Positions 9,379 to 15,889 of a stretch of DNA of 64,000 bases are shown piece by piece (the stretch's first letter is position 1; each line of letters opens with the position of its first letter). The notes under the pieces were generated by a model. The model saw only the letters and a program-made list of their open reading frames with translations, made no database searches and was not told where the DNA came from. The position numbers and the translations under genes are program-made. Source of the stretch: Chania multitudinisentens RB-25 (GTDB lineage: Bacteria; Pseudomonadota; Gammaproteobacteria; Enterobacterales; Enterobacteriaceae); assembly GCF_000520015.2 (NCBI RefSeq), contig NZ_CP007044.2, positions 2,232,001 to 2,296,000 on the forward strand, read 5' to 3'.

Positions 9379-10155
9379 TCACTGAGTACTTAATGGATAA
9401 GGTTTGGCTTCTCTATCTTCGTTCACCTTCATCACCAGCGCACTCGCAGGGGATGAAGAGGTCATTTCAATTGGCCAACGGCGCGTGGAATTGGCGAGGA
9501 CATAGCCCAACAAACCGTCAGTGATTTTGGTTTCCTTGGCACCTTGCTGAATACGGACATCACTCAGACGGGCGTGGATCTTGCCATGATTAGTCACTTG
9601 CAGCAGGTTTTTCCCTTGCTGTTGCACCAATTGCCAGCTCAGGTGGGGCTGATTGAATGAACCCGCTTTTTGAGCCTGATCATTGCCTGCCGCATTTGGG
9701 CTGTGGTTCAGGCCATGGCCGTAAACAAACAGTGGAATGGAGTAACGCATCTGGAATTGAATGCCAGCCCCGTTGGCTTGTTCGGTTGGTGCCGGAATTT
9801 CATCGACCAGAATACGATAGGCCGTTTCCTGCGCAGCAGGCGGCTCCGTATTTTTTATCAGGCGAACTAACTGCTTTTTGCCCGGCTCAACCTGCACCAG
9901 CGGCGGGCTGACGATCACATGCTGTTGCTCCTGATAACCTTCATTGCCGTCTGCCTGTAACCAGCCCAGTGCCCGAACCTGCATCAATACCGGCTCGGTT
10001 CCGTGATTCTCAATCCACAGCGTGGTAGCTTTCTGATCGTTGGTGATGGTGGGGTCTATCGGCCAGATAAGAACCTTACTGGCTTGCACGGTGCCTGCAA
10101 CAACCAGCAGCAAGCTGCAAATCACCTGTTGTCGCCTCCTTTGTTGATACCACAT
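9379..10155 (-). CDS. Periplasmic pilus assembly chaperone (CsuC-like)
   Basis: A 258-residue protein with a signal peptide ending near TVQA|SKVLIWP and the two immunoglobulin-like domains of the PapD superfamily. The F1-G1 region reads PPLVQVEPGKKQLVRLI at about residues 85-101, and the second domain begins after RYSIPLFVYG. It should hold pilin subunits in the periplasm and deliver them to the usher. Neighbouring genes are a minor pilin 20 bp upstream and the usher downstream. Confidence 0.92.
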   Translation of the reverse strand: MWYQQRRRQQVICSLLLVVAGTVQASKVLIWPIDPTITNDQKATTLWIENHGTEPVLMQVRALGWLQADGNEGYQEQQHVIVSPPLVQVEPGKKQLVRLIKNTEPPAAQETAYRILVDEIPAPTEQANGAGIQFQMRYSIPLFVYGHGLNHSPNAAGNDQAQKAGSFNQPHLSWQLVQQQGKNLLQVTNHGKIHARLSDVRIQQGAKETKITDGLLGYVLANSTRRWPIEMTSSSPASALVMKVNEDREAKPYPLSTQ

Positions 10156-10174
10156 ACTTAGCCTCGCTATGTGC

Positions 10175-10675
10175 CTACCATGAAAGCGTCACCATCAGGT
10201 TATCCGTATAGGTTCCCGCATAAGAATGGCCGTCAAGCGTGAGTTGCCCATAAAGCGGCAACACAATGTTATTCGCATTGGCAAAGGTTATGGGGACCGC
10301 CTGATTAACCGGGATCGCTGTATTGGTCGCGCTGTTATAAATATTATAAGGAACCAAATTGGTATTACCGCTGCGCTTCAAATTTCGCCCCGCGTTATAA
10401 TTGGCCCCACCATCAATACTCATCTGTAGATGGGTGCCCGGAGTACAGAGCAGCGTAATTGTTGCATTCTGTATATAGTTAGCAGTCACTTGGGCGGTAG
10501 ATGTTCCTGGATAGGAACCGAAGTTAATTGCACCAAATACGCCAGTGTTACTCCCTTGTACTAAACATCCTGCAACAATATTGGCTGATACTTGAAAGGT
10601 TTGCGTTGGTAATGCCAGAGATAAGGGGCAAAATAATAATGGTAGCACGCTTATGTATGTATAAATATTCATCAT
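10175..10675 (-). CDS. Minor pilin subunit, spore coat U domain (CsuA/CsuB-like)
   Basis: A 166-residue exported protein with a signal peptide (about residues 1-22) and a single spore coat U domain. The two cysteines expected for the pilin disulphide are in AGCLVQG and LLCTPGT. The C-terminal TDNLMVTLSW is the typical terminal strand of these pilins. It is probably a connector between the rod and the tip. Csu operons usually carry two such minor pilins; only one is present here. Confidence 0.87.
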   Translation of the reverse strand: MMNIYTYISVLPLLFCPLSLALPTQTFQVSANIVAGCLVQGSNTGVFGAINFGSYPGTSTAQVTANYIQNATITLLCTPGTHLQMSIDGGANYNAGRNLKRSGNTNLVPYNIYNSATNTAIPVNQAVPITFANANNIVLPLYGQLTLDGHSYAGTYTDNLMVTLSW

Positions 10676-10717
10676 TCATAGTGCCTTGTTATTTTCCCCT
10701 CTATAATTCAAGGCAAA

Positions 10718-11299
10718 TCAGTAATCAACCTGTACGTGAATGACGTCGCTATAAGTGTCCGCATAAATACTGGTATTATCGGTTACGCCGATAATACGAC
10801 CAAAAATAGGATAGATGTCGCCATTGGTTGGGTTTGACGAGCCGGCAGCCGCGAAAGTTGCGTTATTGGCAATGATATCACCAGCAGCAAAGGCTGCCGT
10901 ATGGGACAGTACGTAGGCTACCCCTTCATTGGTATAGGTATTCCCGACCAGATAACGCGCCGCTGTTGTTGGTACAGTGCCATGTATAGTTCCGCTTGGT
11001 GCGCTGTTACTGCCCGTGACTTTTACAGTATAGGTAGAACCGGGGGAGCACTTCACCGTTATGGCGTTATTGGTGCTGTTGGTCAATGAAGCATCGGCAG
11101 TGGTAAATGTCTCCGCATTATAGGTACCAAAACTGAGCGACCCTAAACTCAGATTAGATGTGCCTGTATTACCGTTAACAATGCAACCAGACGTAAGAAC
11201 CAGGGAAGCATTGATGGTTCCGGTTGTGCTACCGGCAAATACAGGATTGACGGTACTTAAAATTAGCCCTATACCCACAAGAAAACCATATTTTTTCAT
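10718..11299 (-). CDS. Major pilin subunit, spore coat U domain (CsuA/B-like)
   Basis: The first gene of the pilus operon encodes 193 residues. A signal peptide ends near VFA|GSTTG. The mature part is rich in threonine, serine and alanine, with a cysteine pair in SGCIVNG and VKCSPGS, and ends in YSDVIHVQVDY. These are the marks of the main rod subunit of archaic pili. AAGGAT lies six bases before the ATG, and a promoter candidate lies about 80 bp upstream. Confidence 0.88.
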   Translation of the reverse strand: MKKYGFLVGIGLILSTVNPVFAGSTTGTINASLVLTSGCIVNGNTGTSNLSLGSLSFGTYNAETFTTADASLTNSTNNAITVKCSPGSTYTVKVTGSNSAPSGTIHGTVPTTAARYLVGNTYTNEGVAYVLSHTAAFAAGDIIANNATFAAAGSSNPTNGDIYPIFGRIIGVTDNTSIYADTYSDVIHVQVDY

Positions 11300-12033
11300 C
11301 GTAAATCCTTATTAAAAAGACCAGAATATGATGATGGATCTTTTATTTAATGCAGAAAAAAATAACCTACAAAAATTAAAGTAGAATACTAAATACAGAG
11401 TGTCAATGTGTTGGTTTGCTATTTTTTGCATATATAAAAAAGGCATTAATCGAGCGTTTTTTTGTTTTTTTCAAATAAAATGCAAGATTGTTCCTAATCC
11501 ACGATGGTAAGCTGTGGTTACTACTATGATGCTATGTATCGATGCTGTTGTCGTTAAATCAGGTAAAAAGCTGGTGTTTATCGCATGAATTTATTGTTAG
11601 TAATTTATTTATTGAAATTTGTGGGTTTGTAAATTTTTAAATAAAGTTAAATGTTGCTGAAAATATTATTTGGAAATGAGGTTTATATCGTGTTCGATTG
11701 TCATAATAATAGGTAACTGTTGATATCCTCTATCGGTCTATTTCTCAATTGTCATTGAGAGGGCTATTTTTATTTAAATACGGGCGTTGATACCCTTGTT
11801 ATACATGTACCGATGTCGATGATTTTGGAGTGATAATCTCGATTTTCATTACCAGAGAGTATGGCTAGTGCGTAGGTATCGATTTATTAAACGTCATGAA
11901 GCCATTAATGTTATACACTGGGCCACTTTTTTCTAAACGATGTTTTAACCTACAGTACAGAGATAGAATGTAGTGTTTTTTAGTGAGATTATACTTATCA
12001 ATGATATAAACCATAAAAAATCAACGGAAATAA
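11300..12033. other. AT-rich intergenic region between the pilus operon and truC
   Basis: These 734 bp carry no convincing gene. The stretch is visibly richer in A and T than the flanking genes, with many A and T runs. It contains the candidate pilus promoter near its left end and a small inverted repeat, TCTCAAT/ATTGAGA, at 11743-11760. Such composition upstream of a pilus operon is typical of H-NS-bound DNA; that is an inference. Confidence 0.5.
11378..11406 (-). promoter_or_regulatory. Candidate sigma-70 promoter of the pilus operon
   Basis: On the minus strand a perfect -35 TTGACA (11406-11401) is followed after 17 bp by TACTTT (11383-11378), a weak -10. Transcription would begin about 70 bp before the major pilin ATG. 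The poor -10 suggests dependence on an activator or a stress state. Confidence 0.45.
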
Positions 12034-12813
12034 ATGCCTATGATGGTGCTATATCAGGATGAACATCTGATCGCCGTAAATAAACCCACAGGTTGGCTGG
12101 TACATCGCAGTTGGTTGGATCGTCATGAAACACAGTTTGTGATGCAAACCGTGCGCGACCAGATTGGGCAACACGTTTTTACCGTGCATCGCCTTGATCG
12201 CCCTACCTCTGGCGTGCTGCTAATGGCGCTATCTAGTGACGTGGCTCGCGGCTTGTCACAGCAGTTTGAACGGCATGAAGTGCAGAAAGTCTACCATGCA
12301 GTAGTACGTGGTTATGTGTTGGCAGGGGGAACGATCGATTATGCGCTGACAGAAGAACTGGATAAGCTGGCAGATAAACAGATAAATCTGAATAAAGCTC
12401 CGCAACCTGCGGTGACTCACTACCAGCCACTGGCCACGGTAGAAATGCCGGTGGCGATTGGGCGCTATGCGACTTCACGTTACAGCCTGGTTGAATTGCA
12501 ACCGGAAACCGGCCGTAAGCATCAGCTGCGCCGCCATATGGCGCATATCCGCCACCCGATCATTGGGGATACCGCCCATGGTGACCTGCGCCAGAACCGT
12601 GGGATGGCGCAGCATTTTGCCAGCTCACGCCTGATGCTGCATGCTAGCCATCTGCAATTCCAACATCCGGTTACGGGTAAAAGAGTGCATATTTCTGCGC
12701 CGCGGGATTCCTCCTGGCAAGCAGTGATGTCACAATTTGGCTGGCTTGAGGCTATTCCTGAATTTCCAGGTATTGAGTTGCCGCTGGCTGACGCTAACGG
12801 TCAGGATAGCTGA
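12034..12813 (+). CDS. truC: tRNA pseudouridine(65) synthase TruC
   Basis: A 259-residue RluA-family enzyme that makes pseudouridine at position 65 of some tRNAs. The catalytic motif HRLDRPTSG is at about residues 52-60, with the active aspartate near 55. The C-terminal GRKHQLRRHMAHIRHPIIGD block is diagnostic. The length equals that of E. coli TruC, and yqcA follows as in E. coli. The first ATG is used, though ATGs at 12040 and 12043 are also possible. Confidence 0.96.
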   Translation: MPMMVLYQDEHLIAVNKPTGWLVHRSWLDRHETQFVMQTVRDQIGQHVFTVHRLDRPTSGVLLMALSSDVARGLSQQFERHEVQKVYHAVVRGYVLAGGTIDYALTEELDKLADKQINLNKAPQPAVTHYQPLATVEMPVAIGRYATSRYSLVELQPETGRKHQLRRHMAHIRHPIIGDTAHGDLRQNRGMAQHFASSRLMLHASHLQFQHPVTGKRVHISAPRDSSWQAVMSQFGWLEAIPEFPGIELPLADANGQDS

Positions 12814-12904
12814 TTATTTTTAAACGATGCTTACAGCACTTGGCGTTAAAGCTCAGTGGCCCCTATCTTCACGTGCAAAGGGCATCATCAAAGGAGTTGG
12901 AGTG

Positions 12905-13354
12905 ATGGTTCAGGTGGGTATTTTTGTCGGGACAGTCTACGGTAATGCATTGTTAGTGGCGGAAGAAGCGGAAAATATCCTTAAAGGACAAGGCCATGAG
13001 GTCAAACTGTTTGAGGATGGGGAACTGGAAGCTTGGCAAGGTTACCGTCAACATTATGTGCTGGTGGTAACGTCTACCACAGGGCAGGGGGATTTACCCG
13101 ACAGTATTGCGCCACTGTTCCAGGCGATCCGCGATCAGGCCGGTTATCAGCCAGAACTGCGTTATGGGCTGATTGCGCTTGGTGACAGCAGCTATGACAA
13201 TTTCTGCGGTGCCGGGCGTAGCTTTGATGCGTTGTTGCAGGAGGTTGGGGCGACCCGCGTGGGTGATGTATTGGAAATCGATGCGATAGAACACCCTGAA
13301 CCAGAAGTGGTGTCCTATCCTTGGGTTGAGCAGTGGGGTTCATTGTTGAAATAA
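12905..13354 (+). CDS. yqcA: Flavodoxin-like protein YqcA
   Basis: A 149-residue flavodoxin of the MioC/YqcA group that binds FMN. The phosphate-loop motif GTVYGNA is at about residues 9-15, and ALGDSSYDNFCGAGRSFD at about 90-107 covers the isoalloxazine-binding loops. The ATG at 12905 was chosen because AAAGGAG lies just upstream and the protein then matches the family length; the frame is open 26 codons further. It follows truC by 91 bp. Its redox partner is not shown by the sequence. Confidence 0.92.
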   Translation: MVQVGIFVGTVYGNALLVAEEAENILKGQGHEVKLFEDGELEAWQGYRQHYVLVVTSTTGQGDLPDSIAPLFQAIRDQAGYQPELRYGLIALGDSSYDNFCGAGRSFDALLQEVGATRVGDVLEIDAIEHPEPEVVSYPWVEQWGSLLK

Positions 13355-13391
13355 TAAACTCCGGGTGGGTGTTGATATTTTTTTTCGATTA

Positions 13392-14126
13392 TCAACGGCC
13401 ATGATTTTTGGTGAGCAACTGTGCGGCGTCGAAATCGGCAAATAGCGTGCAGGCTGGATGCAGACGTAGAATGGAGGCTGGGATAGCTTCCGTCAGTGGC
13501 CCTTCCAATGCTTGTTTGAGTATCGGTGCTTTTTTCTCCCCAGTGACCAACAGGAAAATATTTTTGGCCTGCATGATGGTTTTGATCCCTAAAGAGAAAT
13601 AAGCATCGGGAACGTTTGCTATGTCACCCACTTCGTTGGTCAATACTGCCATCAGCGCCGGATTTTTACGGTCAACCGCTATGCGGCGCGCTTCGCTGTC
13701 AAACGAGGTGCCAGGTAGATTGGCGGCGATATGCCCGTCGCTGCCTAACCCCAACAACAGCAGGTCTATTCCGTCATCGCGCAGTATCTGCTGCTCTGCC
13801 TGAGAGTAATTGCTGCCGTTTAACGGATGGATACGTTCATCAGGTATTCCGGCAGGTTCAAACAGATGGCGCTGCAAGTGACGGTAAATAACCCCTTTAT
13901 CATTCTCGAAGGGGTGTAAAGGTATTTCATCCTGAGTGTAATAATGCACATGATGGTATTGCTCGTTATTGTGCAGGTGCGGCGTTAATGCTTGATATAA
14001 AACCAGAGGCGTTGAGCCCCCGGTTGGGGCAAAGTTGAAGCGCAAGCGTTCTCGCATGGCGTGTAAAATATCACTGACTATCTGTGTAGTGAGCTGTTCT
14101 TGATTGGGGAATAATTCAATTCTCAT
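13392..14126 (-). CDS. NagB-like glucosamine-6-phosphate isomerase/deaminase family protein
   Basis: A 244-residue protein of the NagB/6-phosphogluconolactonase superfamily. The phosphate-binding loop FAPTGGSTPLVLYQAL is at about residues 31-46, YTQDEIPLHP matches the FNMDEY catalytic region of NagB, and LLLLGLGSDGHIAANLPG matches the GxGxDGHIAFNEP signature. Key acidic and histidine residues are present, but the sequence is clearly diverged from true NagB, so the substrate may be another amino sugar phosphate. No nagA, nagE or regulator gene is beside it. It is convergent with yqcA. Confidence 0.8.
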   Translation of the reverse strand: MRIELFPNQEQLTTQIVSDILHAMRERLRFNFAPTGGSTPLVLYQALTPHLHNNEQYHHVHYYTQDEIPLHPFENDKGVIYRHLQRHLFEPAGIPDERIHPLNGSNYSQAEQQILRDDGIDLLLLGLGSDGHIAANLPGTSFDSEARRIAVDRKNPALMAVLTNEVGDIANVPDAYFSLGIKTIMQAKNIFLLVTGEKKAPILKQALEGPLTEAIPASILRLHPACTLFADFDAAQLLTKNHGR

Positions 14127-14190
14127 TAGGTTTTCCTTGTGTGGTTGGGGGAGCCAATTTGATGCAAAAGAGATGTGCGTTGTTGGGAGT

Positions 14191-14270
14191 GCAGGGCAAA
14201 AAAAAACCTAATCCCTTAACCACTTCTGAAGCCACAGCTTAGAAGTATTAAAGAATTAGGTTTTGCCTGC
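14191..14270 (-). ncRNA. Long near-perfect hairpin (terminator of yaeH, RNA element or repeat)
   Basis: On the minus strand the 80 nt fold into one extended hairpin. The outer arms GCAGGCAAAACCTAAT (14270-14255) and ATTAGG plus T-run plus GCCCTGC pair. Then CTTTAA pairs with TTAAGG, ACTTCT with AGAAGT and AAGC with GCTT, around a TGTG loop. One pair is a G-U on the minus strand but would be a C-A mismatch on the plus strand, which favours minus-strand transcription. A run of nine T follows the main stem, so it can end yaeH transcription. It also lies in the leader of the NagB-like gene. I do not recognise a known RNA family. Confidence 0.5.
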
Positions 14271-14369
14271 TAAGCAGTAGCAATCCTTTTAATCACTTAC
14301 TGACCATAACACAGTGTGAATGGTTTAAATGTGAGCCCAGCGGCACGCTGGGCAATCAAGGGTTGTGTA

Positions 14370-14759
14370 CTACTTACCGCGCGTCAGTTTTTCCAGATCG
14401 GATTCAATTTCGGCAATTTTGTGGGAAACCACGTTTTCCAGATGACGCAGGTCGTCAAGAATTTTACGTTTCAGATCCACTTCGATCTGATCGCGCTGGC
14501 AGAGCTGATCCAATTCGTCGATCACGTAACGCAGGTTCGGGTTAATTTCGTGGATTTCTTTGTAACCTTGGCCAGCATTGTCGGCTACTACGGTTTTGCG
14601 CTGGCGCGGGTATTTGAATTTAACGCTTTTGGCAAAGAACTCGCCTTTGTCCTTACGGAAATAAATCTTAAGAATGTCGTTATTGGCCTCCTGACGCAGG
14701 CTATAGCGATCGACATCCGCCGGTTGATTGATTCCTAAGCTTTTCAGATTGTCATACAT
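14370..14759 (-). CDS. yaeH: DUF3461 family protein YaeH
   Basis: A 129-residue, highly charged protein that begins MYDNLKSLGI and is nearly identical in pattern to E. coli YaeH, including RYSLRQEANNDILKIYF and KFKYPRQRKTVVAD. The C-terminal third is predicted to form a long helix (about residues 80-125). The function is unknown. It lies next to dapD as in E. coli. Confidence 0.93.
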   Translation of the reverse strand: MYDNLKSLGINQPADVDRYSLRQEANNDILKIYFRKDKGEFFAKSVKFKYPRQRKTVVADNAGQGYKEIHEINPNLRYVIDELDQLCQRDQIEVDLKRKILDDLRHLENVVSHKIAEIESDLEKLTRGK

Positions 14760-14910
14760 AATCGCGCCACCTTTTTATCGACGTTATCCCATTTATCCTT
14801 CAATTGGCAGTAGGGTTGGCTGAGAATTGGTATTCATCAGGGATATTCCACTGCCAGAGAGTATAACGAAAACTGCCGCCAGAGACTGTGACGGTTCGCG
14901 TATTGAAGGC

Positions 14911-14940
14911 AAAAAATAGCGGGTGATTCACCCGCTATTT
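14911..14940 (-). terminator. Rho-independent terminator of dapD
   Basis: On the minus strand AAATAGCGGGTG and its complement CACCCGCTATTT form a long stem around a very short loop and run into a T-run. It begins just past the dapD stop codon. Confidence 0.85.
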
Positions 14941-14945
14941 CAATG

Positions 14946-15770
14946 TTAGTCGATGGTGCGTAATAACTCATTAATCCCGACCTTACCGCGCGTTTTGGCA
15001 TCGACTTTCTTCACGATTACCGCACAGTACAGGCTGTATGAGCCATCTTTGGAAGGCAGGTTGCCGGAAACCACCACCGAGCCCGCAGGGACACGGCCAT
15101 AGTGCACTTCACCGGTTTCGCGGTCATAGATGCGGGTGCTCTGGCCCAGATAAACCCCCATGGAGATCACTGAACCTTCTTCAACGATTACCCCTTCCAC
15201 CACTTCAGAACGTGCACCGATGAAACAGTTGTCTTCGATAATGGTTGGGTTGGCCTGTAATGGTTCCAATACGCCACCGATGCCGACGCCGCCGGACAGG
15301 TGAACGTTTTTACCGATCTGCGCGCAGGAACCCACGGTGGCCCAGGTATCAACCATCGTACCTTCATCTACATAAGCACCGATATTGACGTAAGACGGCA
15401 TCAGCACGGTATTGCGGGCAATGAATGCCCCTTGGCGTACGCTTGCCGGTGGCACTACGCGGAAGCCTTCTTTTTGGAAACGCGCTTCGTCGTAATCGGC
15501 GAATTTCATCGGTACTTTGTCGTAATAACGCGTTTCAGCACCGTCCATGACTTGGTTGTCGTTGATGCGGAAAGAAAGCAGGACGGCTTTTTTCAGCCAC
15601 TGATGCGTGACCCACTGGCCATCAATTTTCTCAGCGACGCGCAGGGCACCGCTATCCAGCAGGCTGATGACGTGGTTTACCGCTTCACGCGTTACGCGGT
15701 CTGCGTTGGCCGGAGTGATATCTGCACGGCGTTCGAAGGCGCTTTCAATAACGTTCTGTAATTGCTGCAT
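14946..15770 (-). CDS. dapD: Tetrahydrodipicolinate N-succinyltransferase
   Basis: A 274-residue enzyme, the exact E. coli length, that transfers succinyl from succinyl-CoA to tetrahydrodipicolinate in the lysine and diaminopimelate pathway. The middle consists of left-handed beta-helix hexapeptide repeats (about residues 105-240), including VNIGAYVDEGTMVDTWATVG and SGGVGIGGVLEP. The ATG at 15770 begins MQQLQNVIE as in E. coli; the longer open frame upstream runs into a repeat element and is not coding. It is read alone between yaeH and glnD. Confidence 0.97.
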   Translation of the reverse strand: MQQLQNVIESAFERRADITPANADRVTREAVNHVISLLDSGALRVAEKIDGQWVTHQWLKKAVLLSFRINDNQVMDGAETRYYDKVPMKFADYDEARFQKEGFRVVPPASVRQGAFIARNTVLMPSYVNIGAYVDEGTMVDTWATVGSCAQIGKNVHLSGGVGIGGVLEPLQANPTIIEDNCFIGARSEVVEGVIVEEGSVISMGVYLGQSTRIYDRETGEVHYGRVPAGSVVVSGNLPSKDGSYSLYCAVIVKKVDAKTRGKVGINELLRTID

Positions 15771-15816
15771 GCTGTTTTCTGTCCTGATTTTATCTATAGA
15801 TATGAAAAATAACCTG

Positions 15817-15889
15817 TATACCCTAAATAATTCGAGTTGCAGGAAAAAACCTAGCCAACACATCTGCAACCTGAAGTATGACGGGTATA
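15817..15889. repeat. Short ERIC-type element (73 bp) between glnD and dapD
   Basis: It begins TATACCCTAAATAATTCGAG and ends AAGTATGACGGGTATA, the two outer parts of an ERIC (enterobacterial repetitive intergenic consensus) element as inverted repeats. The central ~50 bp of the 127-bp consensus is missing. It directly abuts the glnD stop codon and lies in the upstream region of dapD. Confidence 0.82.

Noticed and set aside
13371..13396. GTTGATA / TATCAAC inverted repeat around a T-run between yqcA and the NagB-like gene
   Set aside because: The T-run is in the loop rather than after the stem and the stem is AT-rich; it is too weak to call a terminator.
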